A stretch of DNA of 64,000 nt from Gordonia sediminis (GTDB taxonomy: Bacteria; Actinomycetota; Actinomycetes; Mycobacteriales; Mycobacteriaceae), in NCBI GenBank assembly GCA_004193205.1, contig RZUM01000011.1, forward strand, positions 1 to 64,000, given 5' to 3'. Under the pieces are notes generated by a model. It had not been told where the DNA came from. It saw nothing but the letters and a program-made list of their open reading frames with translations, and searched no databases. The stretch's first letter is position 1. Every line of letters begins with the position of its first letter. The position numbers and the translations under genes are program-made. Shown one piece after another: positions 52,693-60,254 of this stretch.

Positions 52693-53445
52693 ATGGGTGT
52701 GAGTGCCGCAACCATAGACGGCGTGGCCTGGCGGAGCCCATGGCGCCGCAGGGCGGTGGCAGAGAAGGCCGCCCTGTACGGGGGAATCGTCCTGCTGGCG
52801 TTGGTGTTACCGCCGTGGCCGGCGTTGCCGCTGCTGCTGTTGACGGCTCTGGGCTCTGCGCGTCTGGCGCAGGTTTCGCTGGGCCACATCTACCGATGCG
52901 CGCGCGCTCCGGCAGTCTTTATCGTTGTCGCCGCAGCATCCACCGCTGTCTCCGTCGACTTCGCTGCGTGGCGGATCGCGGTGACTCAGCAGGCCGCGTC
53001 GACAGCTGTCGCGCTGGGATTTCGGGCATTCACCGCCTCGGTTGCGATGTTGGTCTTCGCATCCACGACGCCGATGACGACGATGATGTCATCGCTTCGC
53101 CGACTGGGCGTGCCGGCTGCATGCGTCGACGTGATCTCGGTGATGTATCGCCTTGTTTTCGTTCTGCTGGAATCGGTTTCGGTAATCCGACAGGCGCAGG
53201 CCGGGAGGCTCGGCTATACGACTGCGCGCCGTTCACTGAACTCGGCCGGCCTGTTGACCGCGGCAATCCTCACACGATCGTGGATCCACGCCCGTCGACT
53301 GGAGATCGGTCTTGTCGGCAGAGATTTCGGGCAACCGATGCCGACGCTCGACGAGTCGAGACCGCAGCCGAGATTCGTCCTGGCCAGCATGGCCGTCCTC
53401 GGCGTAATCGCAACCGTCTCGGTGATCGTGGGGGTGCTGCGATGA
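52693..53445 (+). CDS. cbiQ: cobalt ECF transporter T component CbiQ
   Basis: Predicted membrane protein of 250 aa with about five helices and a C-terminal cytoplasmic section RLGYTTARRSLNSAG and RSWIHARRLEIGLVGRDFG, which holds the Ala-Arg-type coupling motifs. It links CbiM to the ATPase CbiO. It starts 35 nt after cbiN and overlaps cbiO by 4 nt. Confidence 0.9.
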   Translation: MGVSAATIDGVAWRSPWRRRAVAEKAALYGGIVLLALVLPPWPALPLLLLTALGSARLAQVSLGHIYRCARAPAVFIVVAAASTAVSVDFAAWRIAVTQQAASTAVALGFRAFTASVAMLVFASTTPMTTMMSSLRRLGVPAACVDVISVMYRLVFVLLESVSVIRQAQAGRLGYTTARRSLNSAGLLTAAILTRSWIHARRLEIGLVGRDFGQPMPTLDESRPQPRFVLASMAVLGVIATVSVIVGVLR

Positions 53446-54338
53446 GCCACTCCACACTCGCGGGCAACGGTCTGAGGTTCAGCTTCCCGTCGGGCGTGCA
53501 ACCGCTGGTCGATGCGACGATCACCATCGGACCCGCATCGCGGGTCGCGATCCTCGGTGCCAACGGCTCGGGGAAGACGACCCTGCTGAGGATGCTGGCG
53601 GGCTCGCTGGAGCCGACACACGGATCAGTGATCGTCGACGGCGAAGAGTTGCGCTTCACCAGGAAGGGGCTCCTTCGGCACCGGCAAACCGTGCAGTTGG
53701 TCATGCAGAATCCGGACGATCAGCTGTTCTCGGCCGATGTGAAGCACGACATCGCTTTCGGGCCGGCGAACCTGGGACTTTCCCGTGCGCAGATCGCCGA
53801 ACGGGTCGACGAGTCGATGCAGTTGCTGTCGATCGATCGACTCGCCGATCGGCCGACACACGAACTGTCCTACGGTGAACGCAAACGTGTAACGATCGCC
53901 GGCGCGATGGCCATGCGCCCCTGTGTCCTGCTGCTCGACGAGCCCACCGCCGGGCTGGACCCCGCGGGGGTGGAAGAACTGTTCGCGGCGCTCCTCGCGC
54001 TGGAGAAGCACGAGACAACTGTTGTCCTATCCACTCACGACACCGCGCTGGCGCTGGATTGGTCGGATTCTGTCGCGGTGGTCGACGGCGGCCGAATCAC
54101 GCAGGGAGATGCTCGAGATGTGTTGTGTGAAAACGAATTCGTCGCGTCCGCCCGCCTCGTTCCGCCCTGGCCGTTAGACCTGCGTGACCGCCTTCACGAA
54201 CTCGGGGTGCAAATACCATCCGGAGTGGTGCCCAGAAACGCCGAGGAGTTCGCCAGGGTGATCTCCCAGAGCATGGTGGCCGGTGGGTCGCTCGAGGGTG
54301 ATTCCCGAAGCCCGACTCCGCGAGGCGTCGGATCATGA
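53442..54338 (+). CDS. cbiO: cobalt ECF transporter ATPase CbiO
   Basis: Predicted ABC ATPase of 298 aa: Walker A GANGSGKTT, Q-loop VMQNPDDQLF, signature LSYGERKRV, Walker B VLLLDEPTAGLDP and the switch His in LSTHD. It hydrolyses ATP to drive cobalt uptake. It starts inside the cbiQ end (ATGA). A long frame from 52740 is a shadow of cbiQ. Confidence 0.95.
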   Translation: MSHSTLAGNGLRFSFPSGVQPLVDATITIGPASRVAILGANGSGKTTLLRMLAGSLEPTHGSVIVDGEELRFTRKGLLRHRQTVQLVMQNPDDQLFSADVKHDIAFGPANLGLSRAQIAERVDESMQLLSIDRLADRPTHELSYGERKRVTIAGAMAMRPCVLLLDEPTAGLDPAGVEELFAALLALEKHETTVVLSTHDTALALDWSDSVAVVDGGRITQGDARDVLCENEFVASARLVPPWPLDLRDRLHELGVQIPSGVVPRNAEEFARVISQSMVAGGSLEGDSRSPTPRGVGS

Positions 54339-54403
54339 CGGCACTTCTGACCGGGCGGTGGAGGTGCTCGCAGTGGTCGGCGAGCCACCCCACCACCGTG
54401 GCG

Positions 54404-54979
54404 TCAGCGACGCTCGCCGCCGGGTACCCACAGCACGTCGCCGGCCGCTCGGTTGCAGTGCCGAGCGAAGATGAACAGCAGGTCCGACAGACGGTTCAAG
54501 TACGCGATGGTCACGACGTTCATGGTGTCTGCATGCTCGGCGTGCGCGTACCAGGCGGCACGCTCGGCGCGTCGGATCACCGTGCGTGCGACATGCAACT
54601 GCGCGGCGGCCGGCGTGCCTCCGTTGAGCACAAACGAGCGCAGGGGCTGCAGGGTCTCGTTGTACTCGTCGCACCATTGCTCGAGTCGGTCGACATACTC
54701 TTGGGTGATCCGGAGGGGAGGATGTTTGGGCTTCTCGACGACGGGGGTACTCAGATCCGCGCCCACATCGAACAGGTCATTCTGGATTCGCGTGAGTACT
54801 CGCGAGACATCGTCGTCGATCTCGCCCAACGACAGTGCCACCCCGATGTGGGCGTTGGCCTCGTCGACCGTGGCGTATGCGTCGAGTCGCGAGTCCAGTT
54901 TCGACGTTTCACTCAGGTCGCCGAGGCGTGTAGTTCCACCGTCGCCGGTGCGGGTATAGATTCTCGTGAGGTTCACCAT
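54404..54979 (-). CDS. ATP:cob(I)alamin adenosyltransferase, PduO type
   Basis: Predicted protein of 191 aa: IYTRTGDGGTTRLGD at the N-terminus, DVGADLSTP, and the C-terminal RTVIRRAERAAWYA and YLNRLSDLLFIFAR with the cofactor-shaping Arg/Asn. It makes adenosylcobalamin and in other systems hands it to acyl-CoA mutases. A TAGTAT -10 (54992-54987) ends 7 nt before ATG 54979, so the message is probably leaderless. Its position between cbiO and the mutase block fits supply of the mutase. Confidence 0.93.
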   Translation of the reverse strand: MVNLTRIYTRTGDGGTTRLGDLSETSKLDSRLDAYATVDEANAHIGVALSLGEIDDDVSRVLTRIQNDLFDVGADLSTPVVEKPKHPPLRITQEYVDRLEQWCDEYNETLQPLRSFVLNGGTPAAAQLHVARTVIRRAERAAWYAHAEHADTMNVVTIAYLNRLSDLLFIFARHCNRAAGDVLWVPGGERR

Positions 54980-55117
54980 GAGCCTGATACTACGTAATTC
55001 GTTGCTAGCAGGGAAGTTCCAGATCGAGATTGTGAAAAGTGCAGCCCAACAGCAGATTCCGATTGTGCGGTGCTCGGAGTCTTCTCGTTCAACAAAGATC
55101 CATCGCGGAGGATAGCC

Positions 55118-56287
55118 ATGAAGAGCTTGTCGATCAACGGTGCAGCCGACACAATCGGACGTCGCACAACTCAGTCCGACAATATGTTTCACACACGGCT
55201 TCCCGTGGCCGGGCGTGCGGTGCTCGTAGTCGGCGGTGGAGGTGCGGCGCTCGGATACGTCGCGGGACTGAGAAATGCAGACGCGATCGTCACCGTGGTC
55301 GCCGAGACTGTCGGCACAGCCATCGACGACCTCGCGCAGCGTGGGCTCATTCAATGGCACCAAAGGAGTTTCGCGGATAGTGATCTCGACGATCCCTGGC
55401 TGGTGGTTGCGGCCACCGGCGACGCCGGCGTTGACTGCCGGGTCGAGATGAGCTCGACGGCCCGACGGATCTGGTGCATCCGACACCGTTGCAACGAACC
55501 GGGTTCGGTCGGCGGTGGGCAGGTGATATTGGTCGGTGGCGGACCCGGGGATCCCGGGTTGATGACTGTCGCCGGTCTCGCTGCGGTGCGGAATGCGAAT
55601 GTCGTTGTGACCGACCGACTTGCTCCGGTGTCGGTGCTCGCCGATCTACCGCCGGAGGTCGAGGTCATCGATGTCGGCAAAGTGCCGTTCGGCCGGGCCA
55701 CGCCGCAAGAGGAGATCAATCGGATCCTGATCGAGAAGGCATGTGAGGGCAAGGTCGTCGTCAGACTCAAGGGCGGGGACAGCTTCCTGTTCGGCCGCGG
55801 CGGCGAGGAGATGTTGGCGTGTCATCAGGCGGGAGTGGAGGTCTCGGTGATTCCCGGCGTCACGTCGGCCCTATCGGTGCCGGCCGCTGCTGGGATACCG
55901 ATCACGCACCGTGGATTGACCCAAGGAGTGACGGTCGTCTCCGGGCACGTGCCACCCCACCACAAGTCCTCGACCATTGATTACCAAGCGTTGGCGCGTT
56001 CGGGCACCACGCTGGTCTTCTTGATGGCCGTCACCCATCTCGCGGCGATCACCGACGAGCTCCGCGGTCATGGGCTGTCACCCGAGACGCCCGCCGCCAC
56101 CATCGCCAACGGGACCACGGCAAATCAGCAAGTGGTAGTCGGCAGTCTCGCGACCATTGCCGAGCTCATCGCTGACGCGGACATCGAGCCCCCGGCGATC
56201 ACGGTGATCGGTGATGTGGCGAAGTTTGCCGCGCCCGAGGTGATTTCACCTCACGAGCCCGGAGCCTCGATCGTCACCACGGTGTGA
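55118..56287 (+). CDS. cobA: uroporphyrinogen-III C-methyltransferase with precorrin-2 dehydrogenase-like N-domain
   Basis: Predicted protein of 389 aa. Residues 25-125 form a short Rossmann domain (VLVVGGGGAALGYVAGLRNA) like the dehydrogenase part of CysG. Residues 130-375 are SUMT (ILVGGGPGDPGLMTVAGLAA, KGGDSFLFGRGGEE, IPGVTSALSVPAAAGIPITH). It makes precorrin-2, the first committed step. The N-domain lacks a clear ferrochelatase section, so siroheme formation is uncertain. ATG 55118 follows GGAGGA by 6 nt. Confidence 0.9.
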   Translation: MKSLSINGAADTIGRRTTQSDNMFHTRLPVAGRAVLVVGGGGAALGYVAGLRNADAIVTVVAETVGTAIDDLAQRGLIQWHQRSFADSDLDDPWLVVAATGDAGVDCRVEMSSTARRIWCIRHRCNEPGSVGGGQVILVGGGPGDPGLMTVAGLAAVRNANVVVTDRLAPVSVLADLPPEVEVIDVGKVPFGRATPQEEINRILIEKACEGKVVVRLKGGDSFLFGRGGEEMLACHQAGVEVSVIPGVTSALSVPAAAGIPITHRGLTQGVTVVSGHVPPHHKSSTIDYQALARSGTTLVFLMAVTHLAAITDELRGHGLSPETPAATIANGTTANQQVVVGSLATIAELIADADIEPPAITVIGDVAKFAAPEVISPHEPGASIVTTV

Positions 56288-57377
56288 TCGGCAAGCCGTG
56301 ACCGCTCGGTTCGAAGAACGTATCGACGGTCGCGGCCGTTACCTCGTTGATCGATCGGGGGTTCCACAGTGGTCGGCGATCTTTGTCCACGACGCGAGCG
56401 CGAATACCTTCACTCAGGTCCGGATGTCGGGCGCAGTGGTTCCCGACGATGAGATCCTGCGCGAGACAATCGGACAAGGCTGCCATGTGCGCGGTGTTCT
56501 GGAGCGCGCGCAGCGTCACCGCCGTCGCCGTGGGGGCCCCTTGCTGCATGCCGGCCATCGCACGCTGCGCCGGTTCGCCGGCGAGGGCCGGGAAGCTGTT
56601 CGGGGGCCCTGCAGCGGCCGCGACCGAGCGATAGATGTCGTGGATGGCATCCGCAGCAAACAGGTCGTCGAGTTGCTGTCTATGTTGTTCGATCCACGAT
56701 GGCGGTCGATGAGCGTATTCGGCGAGCACGGTTGCTGCCGGCTCTGTGCGTAGTCGGGCGGTCAACCGGTCTACGTCGGCATCGGGTACGAAGATGTCTG
56801 CAAGTCCCATGTACAGGGCGTCGCCGGCGGTCAGATGCGCGCCGGTCAGCGCCGCGTACACCCCTGTTCGGCCAGGTGCTTGTCCGTAGAGCCAGAGCCC
56901 GCCGACGTCGGGGGCCAATCCGATGAGCACTTCGGGCATTCCCAACACGCTGGATTCGGTCACGATCCGGTGCTTCGCGTGTGATGCGAGTCCGACGCCG
57001 CCGCCCAGCGTGAGTCCCTGCGCGATGGTGACCACGGGCTTCGGACACGTCGCGATGAGGTGATCGAGTTGGTATTCAGCCGTCCAGAAGTCTGCGAGTC
57101 GGTCGAAGGCAGCGTCTTCGATCATGTCGCGGACGACTTTTATGTCGCCGCCCGCACAGAAATTTGTGCCTTCTCCGCAGATGACGATGGTCCCGACTTG
57201 CGGGTTGTCGACTGCCGATATCAGCAGGTCAGTCATGGTTCTGATGTCCGCCGGGCGCAACGCATTGAGCGCCGAGGGCCGTCGAAGGGTGATCGTCGCC
57301 AACTGGTCGTCGACGCGGATTGTGGGCGTATGGCGTGGGTCTGATTTGGCGCTGGGAGTTGTGTAGGTCACGTTCAT
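56274..57377 (-). CDS. enoyl-CoA hydratase/isomerase family protein (3-hydroxyisobutyryl-CoA hydrolase-like)
   Basis: Predicted crotonase-fold protein of 367 aa. The oxyanion-hole segments are CGEGTNFCAGGDIKVV and GLTLGGGVGLASHAK, and the catalytic-Glu region is SSVLGMPEVLIGLAPDVGG, close to 3-hydroxyisobutyryl-CoA hydrolases; the added C-terminal 100 residues fit that subgroup. It is divergent from the mutase operon (50-bp gap) and overlaps cobA by 14 nt at its end. It may hydrolyse or hydrate an acyl-CoA of the same pathway. Confidence 0.82.
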   Translation of the reverse strand: MNVTYTTPSAKSDPRHTPTIRVDDQLATITLRRPSALNALRPADIRTMTDLLISAVDNPQVGTIVICGEGTNFCAGGDIKVVRDMIEDAAFDRLADFWTAEYQLDHLIATCPKPVVTIAQGLTLGGGVGLASHAKHRIVTESSVLGMPEVLIGLAPDVGGLWLYGQAPGRTGVYAALTGAHLTAGDALYMGLADIFVPDADVDRLTARLRTEPAATVLAEYAHRPPSWIEQHRQQLDDLFAADAIHDIYRSVAAAAGPPNSFPALAGEPAQRAMAGMQQGAPTATAVTLRALQNTAHMAALSDCLAQDLIVGNHCARHPDLSEGIRARVVDKDRRPLWNPRSINEVTAATVDTFFEPSGHGLPITPW

Positions 57378-57416
57378 GAGTCTATGGTAGAGCCACACGC
57401 ATGGTTGATCCATAGA
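57359..57416 (+). promoter_or_regulatory. promoter and operator of the mutase operon
   Basis: TTGTGT (-35, 57359-57364) and TATGGT (-10, 57383-57388) are spaced by 18 bp, as at cbiM. CTATGGTAGAGCCACACG (57382-57399) differs at one base from the cbiM element. TCTATGG (57381-57387) and CCATAGA (57410-57416) form an inverted repeat around the start point. Confidence 0.6.
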
Positions 57417-57427
57417 GAGGTAGTCGC

Positions 57428-57844
57428 ATGAGCGAACAGTCGGTACCCATTCGAGTGATGCTCGCCAAGATCGGTCTGGACGGACATGACCGCGGCGTGA
57501 AGGTCGTTGCCCGGACCCTTCGGGATGCGGGTATGGAAGTGATCTACACCGGCCTGCATCGCAGCCCCGAACAAGTGGTGGAGGCGGCCACCCAGGAGGA
57601 TGTCGACGTGCTGGGCGTCAGCCTGCTGTCGGGTGCGCACATGCCGATCTTCACCAAGATCTTCGAGATTCTCGATGGGATGGATGACCGGCCGCGGTTC
57701 GCCATCGTCGCCGGCGGCGTCATGCCCGACGAGGACGAACTCGAGCTTCAGAAGATGGGTGTGGCAGCGGTACTCGGGCAGGACACGACGCCGGAGAAGA
57801 TCGTCGAGACGATCAAGGAGTGCGCACCGGAGATGGCCTCCTGA
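57428..57844 (+). CDS. hcmB: B12-binding small subunit of acyl-CoA mutase (HcmB-like)
   Basis: Predicted protein of 138 aa with the cobalamin-binding Rossmann fold. GLDGHDRG holds the lower-ligand His20, with SLLSGAH and VAGGVMPDEDE as further B12 contacts. Stand-alone small subunits occur in isobutyryl-CoA and 2-hydroxyisobutyryl-CoA mutases. It is the first gene of the operon, and its stop overlaps the ligase start as TGATG. Confidence 0.9.
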   Translation: MSEQSVPIRVMLAKIGLDGHDRGVKVVARTLRDAGMEVIYTGLHRSPEQVVEAATQEDVDVLGVSLLSGAHMPIFTKIFEILDGMDDRPRFAIVAGGVMPDEDELELQKMGVAAVLGQDTTPEKIVETIKECAPEMAS

Positions 57845-59265
57845 TGACTCAGATGGAATCGTGGGCATGGCCGCCCAAATACGACCCGGATTATCGGCCG
57901 CCGGTCGACCAGGACCACTGGTTTCCCGTCCGCGAGACGATGGACCCGGACGAGCGCGACGAGCAGATCCTCGGGCGCATTCAGCAGGTGATGGCCTACG
58001 CGTGGGACAACTCGCCGTTCTATCGCAAGAAGTGGTCAGATGCCGGACTCGAGCCGGGTGACATCACTTCACTCGAGGCCTTCGATGCGGTACCGGTGGT
58101 CCGTAAGGACGAGATGCGTGCCGACCAGGCCGCACACGAGCCGTACGGAAGCTACCTGTGCATCGATCCCCGCGACGTCGCGCACATCAACGGAACCTCG
58201 GGAACCACCGGGCGCCCCACCGCCTTCGGTATCAATCAGCTCGATTGGTCCTCGATCGCCAACGCCCATGCCCGGGTTATGTGGAGCATGGGGATTCGTC
58301 CCGACGACGTCGTGCTGATCGGGTCACCGCTCGCCCTGTACTGGGGCTCGTGGGGAGCCTACATCGGCGCGGAACGTCTTGGGGCGACGGTCTTCCCGTT
58401 CGGTGCCGGAACCCAAGGCGGTAGCCTGCGCACGCTGCAATGGATGCGACAGATGCGTGCAACTGTGTTCTACGGAACACCGTCCTACGCGCTTCGCCTC
58501 GCCGAGGTCGCCATCGAAAATGATATTGACCCAACATCATTGGGTCTGAAGAAGATGTTCTTCTCGGGAGAGCCCGGAGCCAGTGTGCCGGCGATCCGGC
58601 AACGGATCATCGACGCGTTCGGCGTCGAGGTGTATGACTCGGGGTCGATGGCCGAGGTTGCGCCGTGGATGCATTTGGGTGCATCCAAGAATGAGCCGGG
58701 CGTCTTCTGCTGGCAGGACCTGGTCTACACCGAGGTCTGCGATCCGACGACCTTCACGCGGCTGCCCTACGGTGCGGAGGGAACTCCGATCTACACCACC
58801 CTCGAGCGAACCGCGCAGCCGATGATTCGACTCCTCTCCAACGACCTCACCCGGTGGGAGGCGCCGGACCCGGCCCGCGGCCGCACATATCCGTTCCTGC
58901 CCAACGGGATCTACGGCCGGATCGACGAGATGTTCCAGATCCGCGGAGAAAACGTACATCCCAACGCGATCGACGAAGTGGTCATGAGTGTACCCGGCTA
59001 CGCCGGCGAACACCGCATCGTCATCACGCGCGAGAGCGCCATGGACGAGTTGGTCGTTCAGGTGGAGTTCGATCCGGCGAAGGCCGGCATGTCCGACGAC
59101 GCGTGGATCGAGCACGTGAGTGCGAATCTCCGAACGGTCCTCGGTGTCGGAGCAACCGTGATCGCCATGGCGCCCAACACGTTTGACCGAACTGAGTTCA
59201 AAGCGCGCCGCGTGGTCGACGACCGGAAACTGTTCGAATCCGTCGAGCGGAAGGTGTCGCCGTGA
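57844..59265 (+). CDS. hclA: acyl-CoA ligase, phenylacetate-CoA-ligase family (likely 2-hydroxyisobutyrate)
   Basis: Predicted protein of 473 aa in the short ANL group: NGTSGTTGRPTAFGINQ is the P-loop near residue 120, FFSGEPGASVPAIRQR the core, and RIDEMFQIRGENVHPNAIDE the hinge. Ligases of this group sit with hydroxyisobutyryl-CoA mutase and load the free acid onto CoA. The acid substrate is inferred from the operon. Its stop overlaps the GTPase start by 4 nt. Confidence 0.8.
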   Translation: MTQMESWAWPPKYDPDYRPPVDQDHWFPVRETMDPDERDEQILGRIQQVMAYAWDNSPFYRKKWSDAGLEPGDITSLEAFDAVPVVRKDEMRADQAAHEPYGSYLCIDPRDVAHINGTSGTTGRPTAFGINQLDWSSIANAHARVMWSMGIRPDDVVLIGSPLALYWGSWGAYIGAERLGATVFPFGAGTQGGSLRTLQWMRQMRATVFYGTPSYALRLAEVAIENDIDPTSLGLKKMFFSGEPGASVPAIRQRIIDAFGVEVYDSGSMAEVAPWMHLGASKNEPGVFCWQDLVYTEVCDPTTFTRLPYGAEGTPIYTTLERTAQPMIRLLSNDLTRWEAPDPARGRTYPFLPNGIYGRIDEMFQIRGENVHPNAIDEVVMSVPGYAGEHRIVITRESAMDELVVQVEFDPAKAGMSDDAWIEHVSANLRTVLGVGATVIAMAPNTFDRTEFKARRVVDDRKLFESVERKVSP

Positions 59266-60254
59266 CACAGACAGTCAGCGCTGACCCGATGATCGACCTG
59301 TCGACGAAGATCCGAGGGGGTTCGCAGACAGCGATTGCACGGGGTCTGACCCTCGTCGAGCGGCGATCGGATACGGCCTCGCAACTGCTCGCCGAACTCT
59401 GGCGAGACAGCGGTGGCGCGCACGTCGTGGGCATCACCGGACCGGCCGGGAGTGGCAAGAGCACCTTGGTGACCGAGGTCGCCAAGGAATACACCGAACG
59501 CGGCGACAAGGTCGCCATCCTCGCCGTCGATCCGTCCAGTGCGTACTCGGGCGGAGCCATTCTCGGCGACCGCATCCGGATGACCGAACTCGCGGAAAAC
59601 CGCGACATCTACATTCGGTCGATGGCATCACGCGGTGCCACAGGAGGGTTGTCCCGCGCCGTGCTCGACGGGATCAGCCTTCTCGACGCCGCAGGATTCG
59701 ACGTGATCATCCTCGAGACGGTGGGCGTCGGGCAGGCCGAAGTCGATGTCATGACCGTCGCGCATACGGTCCTCGTCGTGAGTGTTCCCGGTCTCGGTGA
59801 CGACATCCAGGCGATCAAGGCGGGCCTCATCGAGATCGCCGATATCCATGTGGTCAACAAGGCCGACCGGCCGGGTGCCGACCTGACCTACAAGCAGTTG
59901 CGTGAGTCGTTGCGGCTCGCCCATCGACCGGCCGGCGCGTGGGACGTCTCCATCCTCAAGACCACCGCGGCCAACGGCGATGGGGTGAGCGAACTGATCG
60001 ACGAGGTCACCCAGCACCGCAAATGGATCACCGAACATGGTGGCCTGCGAGAAATCGAGAAACGGAATGCTGCAACCAGAATCCGTTGGGCGGCAGAGAT
60101 TCTCATAGCTGAGCGATTCCGCCCCGGGGTTGCTGCCTTCGACGAGGCCGTCGAGGCGTTGATTGCTCGCGAGGAAGACCCACGCCGAGCTGCCGATCGT
60201 CTGCTGCAGGAATTGGCTCACGACACCACAGACACCGAAAGAGGAGAACAATGA
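59262..60254 (+). CDS. meaH: MeaB/ArgK-type G-protein chaperone of the mutase
   Basis: Predicted GTPase of 330 aa: Walker A GPAGSGKS at residues 60-67, AVDPSSAYSGGAILGDRIRM, ETVGVGQAEVDV, and the base-specificity NKADRPGAD. Such proteins protect and reactivate AdoCbl mutases. GTG 59262 is used, overlapping the ligase. The stop overlaps the large-subunit gene as ATGA. Confidence 0.92.
   Translation: MTQTVSADPMIDLSTKIRGGSQTAIARGLTLVERRSDTASQLLAELWRDSGGAHVVGITGPAGSGKSTLVTEVAKEYTERGDKVAILAVDPSSAYSGGAILGDRIRMTELAENRDIYIRSMASRGATGGLSRAVLDGISLLDAAGFDVIILETVGVGQAEVDVMTVAHTVLVVSVPGLGDDIQAIKAGLIEIADIHVVNKADRPGADLTYKQLRESLRLAHRPAGAWDVSILKTTAANGDGVSELIDEVTQHRKWITEHGGLREIEKRNAATRIRWAAEILIAERFRPGVAAFDEAVEALIAREEDPRRAADRLLQELAHDTTDTERGEQ

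Noticed and set aside
52740-54338. A 532-aa open frame covering cbiQ and cbiO
   Set aside because: The first part is an out-of-frame shadow of cbiQ; the CbiO protein starts at 53442.
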